Below, one piece after another: positions 8,084 to 17,169 of a DNA stretch of 64,000 bases. Position 1 is the stretch's first letter. Each line of letters opens with the position of its first letter. The position numbers and the translations under genes were made by a program. The notes under the pieces were generated by a model that was given only the letters and a program-made list of their open reading frames with translations, was not told where the DNA came from and made no database searches. The DNA comes from OLB6 sp964525565 (GTDB taxonomy: Bacteria > Bacteroidota > Ignavibacteria > Kapaibacteriales > Kapaibacteriaceae), in contig CAZGHI010000012.1 of assembly GCA_964525565.1 (NCBI GenBank), forward strand, positions 1 through 64,000, in the 5' to 3' direction.

Positions 8084-8716
8084 GTGTTTGGGTTCCCGGA
8101 TGGATCTCGAAGGGGAGCCTTGGAAGGTTTTATTCATCACGAATTGAAGACCGTTGTGCGACTTACCGCCTCGTTTTATCGACGACATACTGAGATTGTT
8201 GCTAAGGAACTCATTGGCTGTATTCTACGAACACCGGATGCTGACGTGAGAATTTTAGAGACCGAGGCATATTTACACGAAAACGACCCGGCTTGCCATG
8301 CCAGTCGCGGCATCACCCCACGTAACCGAGTCATGTTCGAGAGTGGCGGTGTAGTGTATGTGTACTTCATTTACGGGATGCATTGGTGTACCAACGTTGT
8401 CACGGACAAACGGGGACGCGGTGCAGCCGTTTTACTTCGTGCTGGTATCGTACTTCGAGTATGGCCGAAGATCACTGAGAATTTGCCGATTCAAGAAGGA
8501 CAACGAATCAACGGACCCGGCAGGCTATCAAAAGCTATTGGTTTTGACCAACGAATGAACGGACGCAGTCTTTTGCGTGGAAGCGAAATCAGCATCTTTG
8601 AAGATGAAAAAACCAGAGACGCTCGCAATGACATCATAGCTACTCCGCGGATCGGGATTAGCCAAGGTACAGATCTTCTGCTGCGATTTGTTTGTAACCG
8701 TTCAGAATTTTTTTAA
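8084..8716 (+). CDS. 3-methyladenine DNA glycosylase, AAG/MPG family
   Basis: A base-excision repair enzyme that flips out and removes alkylated or deaminated purines. Family marks are the catalytic Glu region ILETEAYLHENDPACHASRG, then TPRNRVMFESGGVVYVYFIY and GMHWCTNVV. The region NGPGRLSKAIGF follows at the usual place. The start is uncertain: ATG 8084 gives 210 residues, whereas TTG 8144 or GTG 8156 would place the first residue close to the conserved RLTASFYRRHTEIVAKELIG. The 3' end overlaps the convergent MATE gene by 59 bases (8658-8716), so the last 19 codons are read on both strands. The protein is cytosolic. Confidence 0.88.
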   Translation: MFGFPDGSRRGALEGFIHHELKTVVRLTASFYRRHTEIVAKELIGCILRTPDADVRILETEAYLHENDPACHASRGITPRNRVMFESGGVVYVYFIYGMHWCTNVVTDKRGRGAAVLLRAGIVLRVWPKITENLPIQEGQRINGPGRLSKAIGFDQRMNGRSLLRGSEISIFEDEKTRDARNDIIATPRIGISQGTDLLLRFVCNRSEFF

Positions 8717-10067
8717 TACGCCATAGATAACCAATGCTGGCAACGGCCAAACCCACCAAGTACCCCAGCCATATGCCTTCGGCTCCGAGCTTCAAAACGA
8801 ATGCACCAACGTACGATGCTGGAATGGTAACGCCGATGTAGCTAACGCTGGCAAGAACTGTAGGAATGGTAATGTCGTTGTACCCCCGTAAGATACCCAA
8901 ACCCACAACCTGTAAGCCGTCGAAAAGAGAGAATGCTGCACCATAGAGCAGGAGGTGTGCTGCAAGATGAACAACAGCACGATCCTGAATGTACAGTTCT
9001 GGTAGTTGATATCGAAACGTAAGGTACACGATGCCAACAACAGTCATATACACAACAACAAGTAGCAGTGCAGCGCGCACAACGAGACGTGCTTCCGCAG
9101 GCTGACCAACACCAAGTAAGTTGCTTATGCGGATGGTTGCTGCACTGCCGATGCCCAAGGCAACCATAAAGGTTATTGATGCCATGTTGATGGCGATTTG
9201 GTGAGCAGACAGAGCAGTTGCTCCAACCCAACCCAACATAATGGCACCTAACGCAAATGCAAGAACCNNNNNNNNNNNNTCCATGAGAATCTGTAATCCA
9301 ATGCCAATACCATTGCGAACAATGCGCGTCATTGCCAGCGACGTGCTCACCGATGGTGCAGAGGAACGGAGGGCATTACGAAGGTCTTGGAAAAAACTCG
9401 TTCGCAAAAACACCGCCAAGGCAGTCAAGGCAGCAAGACCACGCGACAGAAACGTTGCAAACCCAGCCCATTCAGCTCCCATTTCCGGCATACCCAGGTT
9501 GCCATAGATGAATACCCAGTTCAAGCCGATGTTTACAACATTGCAAGCCAGATTGATGATCATCGACACGCGAGTATTCGACATCGCTTCTGCCGTCTGT
9601 TTAAAGCTACCAAAGAGTATTCTCCAGATAAACGAAAGCACAATCCAGCGGAAATAGGGAATAGCCTCTTCGGTAACGTCAGGAGGTGAGCCCAGCACGT
9701 CTAACCGATTGCTGAACAGATATAGCAGGCATACCAGGGCAACAACAACAGCCGTACTCACAATAGTCCCGGCTTTGGCATAGATGGCTACATCGCCCAT
9801 GTTCCTCCGGCCAAAAGCCTCGCCGGCTAGAGGGGTAATTGCAGCAGTAAAGCCGATTGTGAACAACATCACGATATAGGATACAGCGCTGGCAAGAGTT
9901 ACACCTGCAAGTGGAACAGCGCCTAACGGACCTACCATGAGGGCATCTGCCGTGTTCACCATCATATCGCTCACATGCGAGACAGCCACGGGCATGGCCA
10001 GCATTGTTATGGGTTTAATTTGCCGTTGTAGGTTCATCTGATTACACATGTTCTGAAGAGTGCACAA
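8658..10067 (-). CDS. MATE family efflux transporter
   Basis: A multidrug and toxin extrusion exporter of about 460-469 residues, expected to use a Na+ or H+ gradient. It has about twelve hydrophobic helices arranged as two repeats. The first repeat contains MLAMPVAVSHVSDMMVNTAD and LMVGPLGAVPLAGVTLAS; the second contains IMLGWVGATALSAHQIAIN. The start is unclear: GTG 10067, or the more family-like ATG 10037 (MNLQRQIKPITM). Twelve N at 9268-9279 replace about four codons without breaking the frame. The 3' end overlaps the DNA glycosylase gene by 59 bases. The substrate cannot be told from sequence. Confidence 0.92.
   Translation of the reverse strand: MCTLQNMCNQMNLQRQIKPITMLAMPVAVSHVSDMMVNTADALMVGPLGAVPLAGVTLASAVSYIVMLFTIGFTAAITPLAGEAFGRRNMGDVAIYAKAGTIVSTAVVVALVCLLYLFSNRLDVLGSPPDVTEEAIPYFRWIVLSFIWRILFGSFKQTAEAMSNTRVSMIINLACNVVNIGLNWVFIYGNLGMPEMGAEWAGFATFLSRGLAALTALAVFLRTSFFQDLRNALRSSAPSVSTSLAMTRIVRNGIGIGLQILMXXXXXVLAFALGAIMLGWVGATALSAHQIAINMASITFMVALGIGSAATIRISNLLGVGQPAEARLVVRAALLLVVVYMTVVGIVYLTFRYQLPELYIQDRAVVHLAAHLLLYGAAFSLFDGLQVVGLGILRGYNDITIPTVLASVSYIGVTIPASYVGAFVLKLGAEGIWLGYLVGLAVASIGYLWRIKKILNGYKQIAAEDLYLG
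9268..9279. other. Assembly gap (12 N) in the MATE gene
   Basis: Twelve N, in frame, between two well-conserved parts of the transporter. Confidence 0.99.
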
Positions 10068-10076
10068 GGATCGTAT

Positions 10077-10084
10077 TAACTTTG
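10077..10084 (+). promoter_or_regulatory. Candidate -7 element upstream of mreB
   Basis: TAACTTTG fits TAnnTTTG, 114 bases before the mreB ATG, in the divergent space between MATE and mreB. A matching -33 TTG is not obvious. Confidence 0.35.
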
Positions 10085-10198
10085 CCCACGTTCTTTGGTA
10101 CAGCGATGTGAAACCGATACCGTTTTCATGGTTGCGTTACCTGGGCTCGTACAATCAACCGATGTTGCACGAACGATTTGCTTAACTGACATACCTGT

Positions 10199-11224
10199 AT
10201 GGCCCGCTTCGGAATTTTCTCTAACGACGTTGGCATCGACCTCGGCACAGCAAATACCCTTATTTGGCAAAAAGGGAAAGGCATTGTGTTGAACGAGCCT
10301 TCTATCGTATCGTTCGATCGCAGTACAAAAGCCATCATCGCCATTGGACATGAAGCACAGGAGATGGTGGGCAAAACGCACCGTGACATTCGAACCATCA
10401 GACCACTCAAGGATGGTGTGATTGCAGACTTCGAAATAGCCGAAGGAATGTTGCGCGCATTCATACGCAAAATGAGTGCCAGTTGGCAACCGGCGCGAAG
10501 AATGGTAATCTGCGTTCCTAGCGGTATTACAGAAGTGGAAAAACGTGCCGTCCGTGATAGCGCCGAACATGCCGGTGCCAAGGAAGTTCACCTGATTGCC
10601 GAGCCAATGGCCGCTGCAATAGGTGTGGGACTTGACGTTCACGAGGCCAAGGGTAACATGATTGTTGACATCGGTGGTGGAACTACCGAGATAGCGGTAA
10701 TTGCGCTGTCGGGTATCGTGGTAGATGAAAGTATCCGCATCGCAGGCGATGAGCTTACCAATGCTATTGTAAACTGGTTTAAGCGTCACCATAGTATCCT
10801 CATCGGAGACCGTACAGCAGAAATCATAAAGGTTAATGTTGGCAGTGCCTGGCCACTTGAAGAAGAACTTGAAATTGAGGTGAAGGGCCGCGACATGGTT
10901 AGCGGCATTCCAAAGAGCATTATTGTGAGCAGTGAAGAGATTCGTGAAGCGCTCAATGAAAACGTTACGGTAATCGTAGAAGCTGTTCTTACGCTGTTGG
11001 AAAAGACTCCTCCTGAACTCTCAGCCGATATCTACGACCGAGGAATTGTGCTTACAGGGGGCGGAGCCCTGCTCAAAGGCTTGGATGAACGTTTGCGCAG
11101 GGAGACGTCGTTGCCAGTTCATGTAGCCGAAGATCCGCTCACAGCAGTAGCCCGAGGCACTGGCAAAGTGCTCGAAGATCTGGCCATTTATAGTAGCGTG
11201 CTGATAAAGAGTAAGCGGTACTAA
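10199..11224 (+). CDS. mreB: Rod shape-determining protein MreB
   Basis: A 341-residue bacterial actin homologue that forms membrane-bound filaments guiding lateral wall synthesis. The actin-like phosphate loops are visible: FSNDVGIDLGTANTLIW at the N-terminus (phosphate 1), MIVDIGGGTTEIAVIALSG (phosphate 2, about residue 158) and GIVLTGGGALLKGLDERL (adenosine loop, about residue 283). LIAEPMAAAIGVGLDV is the connecting segment. The length is normal. ATG 10199 is the only sensible start. The stop overlaps the mreC start by one base (TAATG), so mreB-mreC are co-translated. It implies a rod-shaped cell. Confidence 0.97.
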   Translation: MARFGIFSNDVGIDLGTANTLIWQKGKGIVLNEPSIVSFDRSTKAIIAIGHEAQEMVGKTHRDIRTIRPLKDGVIADFEIAEGMLRAFIRKMSASWQPARRMVICVPSGITEVEKRAVRDSAEHAGAKEVHLIAEPMAAAIGVGLDVHEAKGNMIVDIGGGTTEIAVIALSGIVVDESIRIAGDELTNAIVNWFKRHHSILIGDRTAEIIKVNVGSAWPLEEELEIEVKGRDMVSGIPKSIIVSSEEIREALNENVTVIVEAVLTLLEKTPPELSADIYDRGIVLTGGGALLKGLDERLRRETSLPVHVAEDPLTAVARGTGKVLEDLAIYSSVLIKSKRY

Positions 11225-12078
11225 TGCGCCGAATTATTGACTTTGTTGTCCGCTATAAAAACTACATCACCCTATGCGCGTTGGTCGTGATGAGTTTTTC
11301 GTTTATGAGTATAGGTAGCTTGTCTCAGCTTGGAGGATTTCGTGCCGTTATCGTTGGATCTATTGGTTGGATTCAGTCGCTCTTCGCTTGGGTCCCCAAC
11401 CCTGTTGCCTTAAAAAGCGAGAACACGGCGTTGCGCGAACTCAATCTTCAGCTAAGTATAGAAAGCTCGCGCTACCGGAGGGCAATGGTTGAAAACACAA
11501 CTTTGAGAAGTATGCTCGACTTACCGGCATATACGGACGACAAGCTCATTGCCGCAGATGTTGTAGGAAAAACAACGGTTGAATTACGCAGTTATGCAAC
11601 AATCAACAGAGGTGTTGCCGACGGCATTCGCGAAGGACAGCCTGTTGTTACTGATGCCGGATTGGTTGGAAACATCATCGGCTGTTCAGATCACTACAGT
11701 GTTGTGCAGCTCCTGCTGAATCGCGACACACGAATTAGTGCACGAGTATTTCGGTCGAATGTGGATGGCATCTTGGTTTGGCAGGGAGAAGAATGGCTCG
11801 TTCTTCGTGATGTTCCCCGAACATTCGATGTGAAGACGGACGATATTGTGGTAACGTCGTCCTACTCCGTCATGTATCCGGAAAATGTTATCATAGGCAA
11901 GGTGCATCAGGTGAGTGAGGAACCGAACTCACTATTTCTGAAAATATTGATTAAACCAGCCGTTGATTTTGGAACCCTGGAGCAGGTGTTTGTTATTGAT
12001 CGGTTACCAGATTCCGAGCGACTTGTTCTTGAAGACAGCGTGATCCGTGCCCACGTTTCCCGTTCGATGAATAGATAA
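11224..12078 (+). CDS. mreC: Rod shape-determining protein MreC
   Basis: A 284-residue bitopic protein linking MreB to periplasmic wall enzymes. An N-terminal transmembrane helix spans about residues 14-33 (YITLCALVVMSFSFMSIGSL). A coiled-coil follows (SENTALRELNLQLSIESSRY, about 65-90). The beta-rich periplasmic domain includes VVGKTTVELRSYATINRG and GLVGNIIGCSDHYSVVQLLL. The arrangement and length fit the family. It overlaps mreB by one base and is followed by mreD after four bases, giving a standard mreBCD order. Confidence 0.93.
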   Translation: MRRIIDFVVRYKNYITLCALVVMSFSFMSIGSLSQLGGFRAVIVGSIGWIQSLFAWVPNPVALKSENTALRELNLQLSIESSRYRRAMVENTTLRSMLDLPAYTDDKLIAADVVGKTTVELRSYATINRGVADGIREGQPVVTDAGLVGNIIGCSDHYSVVQLLLNRDTRISARVFRSNVDGILVWQGEEWLVLRDVPRTFDVKTDDIVVTSSYSVMYPENVIIGKVHQVSEEPNSLFLKILIKPAVDFGTLEQVFVIDRLPDSERLVLEDSVIRAHVSRSMNR

Positions 12079-12082
12079 CCAT

Positions 12083-12610
12083 ATGGCTCCTGTTTCCGAT
12101 AGAGCTCCAACGTTTTCCAACCCTGCACTTCGTGGAGTAGCCTATGCTGTGGTAGCAATGGTACTCTCCGTGGTTCACGTAGTATTTCTTCGGTTTATTG
12201 CCGTTGGTATAATAACACCGGATCTTCTGTTGATTCTGGTTGTATGGATTGCTCTCATGGAAGGGCAGTTTACCGCTACCATTGCCGGCTTTGCAATTGG
12301 CCTGCTCTTTGACGTGGTAAGTGCCGACGTCTTGGGAACGAACGCTTTGGCAAAAACAATGGCAGGCTTTCTGGCCGGCTACTTCTTTAAACCGGGGTTC
12401 GGCATCACGGCTATCGGGAGCTATCGTTTTCTGTTGATTGTGTTTGTTTCTGGTTTAGTGCACAATCTCCTATACTTCACATTTTACGTTCGCCCGATGC
12501 AGGTTAGCTTCTGGCAGTTTGTTCTTACCTATGGGCTGGCAACAACAATGTATTCCACAGTTGTTGCAGTATTCCCAATGCTTGTGGTAAACCGTCGACA
12601 AGATTGGTAA
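12083..12610 (+). CDS. mreD: Rod shape-determining protein MreD
   Basis: A 175-residue integral membrane protein with about five helices. Recognisable parts are ITPDLLLILVVWIALMEGQ, then AGFAIGLLFDVVSADVLGTN and ALAKTMAGFLAGYFF, the typical MreD core. It completes the shape complex with MreB and MreC. The genes that commonly follow in other lineages (PBP2, RodA) are absent here; the next gene is smc, 151 bases on. Confidence 0.88.
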   Translation: MAPVSDRAPTFSNPALRGVAYAVVAMVLSVVHVVFLRFIAVGIITPDLLLILVVWIALMEGQFTATIAGFAIGLLFDVVSADVLGTNALAKTMAGFLAGYFFKPGFGITAIGSYRFLLIVFVSGLVHNLLYFTFYVRPMQVSFWQFVLTYGLATTMYSTVVAVFPMLVVNRRQDW

Positions 12611-12761
12611 AGGGGCTGATGGCACCGCGCCAGTAGTTCCCAATGCCCTGAGAACGGGTCCAACACCCTTAATCGCATGAAAAATGGCCCATGTGGATAA
12701 CTGATTGGCCTCCATGTCGGCGATTTTATGCAGTTTTCACTCCGACTCATTTGAAAGAACT

Positions 12762-15700
12762 ATGTACCTCAGCAAGCTTGAAATGGTTGGCTTCAAAAGT
12801 TTTGGATTGAAGACCGATCTCACCTTTGATGATGGAGTCACTGCCATTGTAGGACCAAATGGCTGTGGCAAGACGAACATCGTAGATGCAATACGATGGG
12901 TACTCGGAGAACAAAAAACGAGTATGCTTCGTGCAGATTCCATGGAGCACGTGATCTTTAATGGATCAAAAACACGAAAGCCACTTGGGATGGCCGAAGT
13001 AAGTCTGACGATAGAGAACAACAAACACATTCTGCCGACGGAGTACAGTCAGGTCGTAATCACGAGACGACTGTTTAGAAGCGGTGAAAGCCAGTATCTA
13101 CTAAACCGAACGGTCTGCCGACTGAAAGACATTGTTGAGTTGTTCATGGATACCGGAATGGGGGCAAATGCCTATTCCGTGATCGAGCTGAAAATGATCG
13201 AAACCATTCTCAGCGACAAGGCAGATGACCGACGTCACCTTTTTGAAGAAGCTGCCGGTGTAACGAAGTATAAGGCCCGACGAAAGGAAGCTCAACGGAA
13301 GCTTGAAGCAGCACAACGCGACATCTCCAGAGTCAGCGACATTGTCCGTGAGGTACAGAAAACAGTAAATTCATTAAGTAGGCAAGCAGAGAAAGCTCGG
13401 CAGCATCAAGAAATCTCGCAGCAACTCAGAGAACGTGAGCAGAGGGCTTTCCGAATAGAACGTGCAGAAGCTGTTCGCCAACGCGACATCGCAAGCAGTC
13501 ATCTTGCCACGTTGGTTCAACAACGGCATACTGCTGAAGAACAGCTACTGAGATTGGAACGTGAACTTGAGCAGGCTGAAAGATTGCATAACGAGGCTGA
13601 AGTACAGCTACGCAATGCGATGGAAAATGAAGCAGCGGTACGCACAGCACAAAGTAATGCCGAGGCACAGATTGCTTTGCTAACCGAACGAGTTTCGGCC
13701 ATTGACAGGACGTTGGTTCGGCTTGGCAGAGAGGAAGAAGATAGTCAGGGCGAGCAGACAACAGCACAAGAGCAACTCATGGTCGTAATTGGGAAGCTGG
13801 AAGCTGCACGCTCAGATAGCGAGGCAGCATCGGCAGAGTTACAACGGAGAAAGGAGTTGAGCGCACAGGCAGAAGCTGCTGTTGTCCAAGCAAAATCAAT
13901 GCTTGCTGCAGCCAGGGTTCGTGCTCAGCAGGTACAGGATCGGTTAACGGAGATACAGAGAGAAAGTGATCGCATCAATGTGCACATTGATTCAACACAA
14001 CGAAGACTGGGAATCCTGCATGACAGTTTACAACAAGCATCCCAACGCATTACAGAGATAGAATCACAGATTCAAGAGCAGCAAAGTGCACTTCCTGCTG
14101 TTGAGCAAGAGCTTCAGAATGCGGAAGCAAATCTCCGCGAAGCGGAACAACGCAAACAGGCATTGCGGACGATGCAGGAAGAAAAACAGAGTGCTCTCGA
14201 TCAGCTTCGAAGTGCCGAGGCTCATGCTCGGGCATCACTGGATTTCCTTATAGGCCTCGTTGATACCACGGAGAGTTCACGATTCTTATTGAATTCGAGC
14301 GAGTGGAAACCGAGCAGCGAGAAGCTAACGCTAGCTGAAGTTATCAATACGTCCGACGCATTGCGTGTTGCCATCGAGGCTTCGCTCGGAGAGGCAGCGC
14401 GATACTTTGTTGTTGCCGATAAAACAGAAGCTGAAGAAGCGATTGCAGCATTGTCCCGTAACAACATCGGCAAAGCAACCTTTTTATGTCGGGACACCAT
14501 ACCTCAGCTTCCTTCTCCACCTGCGGTAGATCTGATTGAGGGCGTTATAGGTTGGGCAAGCGAACAGGTAGAGGCAGATGAGCAGTTGCGGGGAGCCATT
14601 CGCGGACTACTTGGAAAAACGCTGATTGCTGACACACTAGCAACGGCGTGGTTGGCATTACAAAAAACCGAGGCTGAACGCATTGTGACACTGTCGGGTG
14701 AAGTTGTTCATCGTGCCGGTGCTGTTCGGGGCGGTAGCACTACGCGAACAGAGGGAATACGCGTTGGTAAACGCGAGCGTATCGAGCAACTCAAAACGGA
14801 ACTCAGCGATGTAGAACAACGAATCGAAGCGATCATTGCAGAGATTCATAACGTAAAAAATGAGTATGCCTCAATAGACCTCTCAGCCTTGGCCGAACAA
14901 GTTCGGCGCAATACTGTGGCACGCAACACGCTTGCTCAGAGAATCGAGTCGTTACTCCTTCGGAAATCGGAGTTAGAGTCACAATCCACCGAGCTATCCA
15001 AGGAGTACCAAGAGGCAGGGCAGGAACTGCAACGATTGCACAATCAAGCACAGATGCTGGTGCAGAACGAGCAGGCAATTGCCGACCAACGAGAGGGTTC
15101 TATAGCCGAGGTTAGTCAGTTTGAAGATGTTCTTCACACCGCAGAGCTTCAGTATCAGGAAACAGTGCAGAAAGTGCGCGAAACGGAAATTCTGGTTGTA
15201 CGGCTCGATGCAGATGTGCAGAGTTTGTTAGCTGATCAAGCACGCCTGGGCAATCAGCAACTAACCATGGAGCAGAGAAAAGAACAGAGACGTCAAGAGC
15301 AAGAACAGCTATCGCAGCAGAAAGAACAACTAAACAACGAATTGCAGAATGTATCCGTTCAACGCGATCACTATACGAAAGCTCTTGAAGACGCCAAGGT
15401 AAATCGTGAGCAAGCAGACAATAGCGTGCAATCATGCGCAACAAGTATGCAGGAAGCGGCAGAGCGAATTCGCGCACAAAGACGACTGCTTGATGCAACA
15501 GTTCAGGAATGTCACGAAGCCGAAATGCAACGGAATAGTATAGAACTCCGACTATCAGCCTTGGTGCAACATGCAGTTGACGAGCTTGGGATTGACCCGA
15601 ACGACTTACAGACAATCGATGATGTAGTTGATCAAACAACAGACGTTGATGGCAATGAACTGGAACATATCCATGCCAGCATCCAGGAGGCACGTAGAAA

Positions 15701-16337
15701 GCTTACCATGATGGGGAACGTTAACTTCCTTGCCCTTGAGGAGCATGAGCGCGAAAACGAACGACTCCAGTTCATGACAACACAGCTAAACGACCTGCTC
15801 GCAAGTGAACAAACGCTAACACAAACAATTCTGGAGATAAACCAAACAGCACGAGAACTGTTTACATCCACATTTGAAAAAATCCGCGAAAATTTCGTTC
15901 AGCTCTTCCAGTTGTTGTTTAGCGATGACGACGAAGCTGACTTGCAAATGATAGAAACCGACGATCACGACCCGTTAGAATGCAAGGTTGAGATCATTGC
16001 GAAACCACGCGGTAAACGGCCGCACAGTATAGAGATGTTAAGTGGTGGTGAAAAGACACTTACCGCAATTGCCCTCCTTTTTGCTATTTACCTGGTAAAA
16101 CCAAGCCCCTTCTGTATCCTTGACGAGGTTGATGCGCCACTAGATGATGCTAATATTGATCGTTATCTGAAGATCATTCGTAAGTTTTCTGAAAACACGC
16201 AGTTCCTTATGATTACTCATAACAAGAGAACCATGGAAGCTGCCGATACGCTGTACGGGGTAACAATGGAAGAGCCTGCCGTTTCTAAGGTTGTGAGTGT
16301 TCAGTTGGGTACGCAGACAGCAAAAGAGGCAGCATAA
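12762..16337 (+). CDS. smc: Chromosome segregation protein SMC
   Basis: A 1191-residue structural maintenance of chromosomes ATPase. The start ATG 12762 (MYLSKLEMVGFKSFGLKTD) is the family N-terminus and is preceded by GAAAGAAC; the frame also runs upstream without homology. Walker A GPNGCGKTN lies at about residues 31-39. Long coiled-coils rich in Gln/Glu occupy about 165-500 and 670-1010. The hinge lies at about 500-650. The C-terminal head has the signature LSGGEKTLTAIALLFAIY and Walker B FCILDEVDAPLDDANI. Both heads are complete. SMC forms a ring with ScpA/ScpB, which are not encoded here, and organises the chromosome. It may be expressed with mreBCD, although a 151-base gap separates them. 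Confidence 0.97.
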   Translation: MYLSKLEMVGFKSFGLKTDLTFDDGVTAIVGPNGCGKTNIVDAIRWVLGEQKTSMLRADSMEHVIFNGSKTRKPLGMAEVSLTIENNKHILPTEYSQVVITRRLFRSGESQYLLNRTVCRLKDIVELFMDTGMGANAYSVIELKMIETILSDKADDRRHLFEEAAGVTKYKARRKEAQRKLEAAQRDISRVSDIVREVQKTVNSLSRQAEKARQHQEISQQLREREQRAFRIERAEAVRQRDIASSHLATLVQQRHTAEEQLLRLERELEQAERLHNEAEVQLRNAMENEAAVRTAQSNAEAQIALLTERVSAIDRTLVRLGREEEDSQGEQTTAQEQLMVVIGKLEAARSDSEAASAELQRRKELSAQAEAAVVQAKSMLAAARVRAQQVQDRLTEIQRESDRINVHIDSTQRRLGILHDSLQQASQRITEIESQIQEQQSALPAVEQELQNAEANLREAEQRKQALRTMQEEKQSALDQLRSAEAHARASLDFLIGLVDTTESSRFLLNSSEWKPSSEKLTLAEVINTSDALRVAIEASLGEAARYFVVADKTEAEEAIAALSRNNIGKATFLCRDTIPQLPSPPAVDLIEGVIGWASEQVEADEQLRGAIRGLLGKTLIADTLATAWLALQKTEAERIVTLSGEVVHRAGAVRGGSTTRTEGIRVGKRERIEQLKTELSDVEQRIEAIIAEIHNVKNEYASIDLSALAEQVRRNTVARNTLAQRIESLLLRKSELESQSTELSKEYQEAGQELQRLHNQAQMLVQNEQAIADQREGSIAEVSQFEDVLHTAELQYQETVQKVRETEILVVRLDADVQSLLADQARLGNQQLTMEQRKEQRRQEQEQLSQQKEQLNNELQNVSVQRDHYTKALEDAKVNREQADNSVQSCATSMQEAAERIRAQRRLLDATVQECHEAEMQRNSIELRLSALVQHAVDELGIDPNDLQTIDDVVDQTTDVDGNELEHIHASIQEARRKLTMMGNVNFLALEEHERENERLQFMTTQLNDLLASEQTLTQTILEINQTARELFTSTFEKIRENFVQLFQLLFSDDDEADLQMIETDDHDPLECKVEIIAKPRGKRPHSIEMLSGGEKTLTAIALLFAIYLVKPSPFCILDEVDAPLDDANIDRYLKIIRKFSENTQFLMITHNKRTMEAADTLYGVTMEEPAVSKVVSVQLGTQTAKEAA

Positions 16338-16396
16338 AACAATAATTGCGAAGCTAGACCACCGTCGGTAACGAAATGTACTAGACTATAAAGGCC

Positions 16397-16924
16397 ATGA
16401 AGATGAAATGTTGTATCGTTCTTGCTGTACTACTCATTGCTTCGGGATCAACGTTTACGAAGGCAAGTGAGCAGCCTGAGCAAGTTGTACTAACCGAAAC
16501 TGTAGATGCTTCGTTTGGTAAGGTGTGGGATTCAATAAAAGAGGCCATGGCAGAGTTTGGCTGTCCCAAACCACAAACGGAAAAGGTGACGGAACCGATT
16601 GAAGAGACAGGTTTTTACAAGGGGCTGTATGTAAGCGACTATTGCCTTATTGCGTCCGGCGAGGATTCTACTCGAGAAAAAATGAAGGAGTTTGGCGAGT
16701 TGCCAAGAATACGTGGTGGAATATGGATCACAGGTCGCATTCAATTCAAGGTTAATGTCAAAGAAGAAGGAGTGCGGTTAACGAAAATTATCTTGAGAGC
16801 TGAACTCAGCGGTTTTGAGGAGTTCATCACCAATCAGGTTCACTTTTGGACCAGCAATGGAATTTTAGAAAAGCGGATGATGGACGCCATCCTGACAAAG
16901 GTCAAGGCAAAAATTGGCGGTTAA
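16397..16924 (+). CDS. Exported protein of unknown function
   Basis: A 175-residue protein with a signal peptide (MKMKCCIVLAVLLIASGSTF, cleavage probably near TKAS-EQ). ATG 16403 is an alternative start. The mature part is alpha/beta, begins VVLTETVDASFGKVWDSIKE and contains two further Cys (EFGC and DYC). It ends in a helix (ILEKRMMDAILTKVKAKIGG). I do not recognise the family; the fold order is weakly reminiscent of small START-like or BamC-like domains, but that is only an impression. Its TAA interlocks by four bases (TTAA, 16921-16924) with the stop of the convergent 82-residue protein. Probably periplasmic. Confidence 0.75.
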   Translation: MKMKCCIVLAVLLIASGSTFTKASEQPEQVVLTETVDASFGKVWDSIKEAMAEFGCPKPQTEKVTEPIEETGFYKGLYVSDYCLIASGEDSTREKMKEFGELPRIRGGIWITGRIQFKVNVKEEGVRLTKIILRAELSGFEEFITNQVHFWTSNGILEKRMMDAILTKVKAKIGG

Positions 16925-17169
16925 GAATTGTTGAGTTCTGCCTGGAATGGCTCAATGGTGTATTGTGCAACTTTAATGTCGAATTCGGTTCCAGGTTGAT
17001 AGTACGACAGAAGTTCATCGTTGAGACATTGTTGAACACGTACAGTTGCCCAACATCCGCCGTGAAACTTGACAACCTGAGCCACATAAAGTGGAACACC
17101 ATTCATACTTACCGAATAGGTAGCTCCCGGTTGGAATTCAGACTTGTCAACCTTTTCGTGTTGGATCAT
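16921..17169 (-). CDS. Small conserved-looking protein coupled to aspartate kinase
   Basis: An 82-residue protein whose ATG overlaps the aspartate kinase stop by four bases (17166-17169). It has no signal peptide or membrane helix. The sequence looks like a small beta-barrel: ATYSVSMNGVPLYVAQVVKF, then HGGCWATVRVQQCLNDELLS and FDIKVAQYTIEPFQAELNNS. I know no family. The tight coupling to a kinase gene and protein-like composition argue that it is real. Its stop interlocks with the convergent exported-protein gene. Confidence 0.65.
   Translation of the reverse strand: MIQHEKVDKSEFQPGATYSVSMNGVPLYVAQVVKFHGGCWATVRVQQCLNDELLSYYQPGTEFDIKVAQYTIEPFQAELNNS

Noticed and set aside
12705..12761. Upstream start for SMC
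   Set aside because: The family N-terminus is MYLSKLEMVGFKSFG at 12762; the extra 19 residues have no counterpart.
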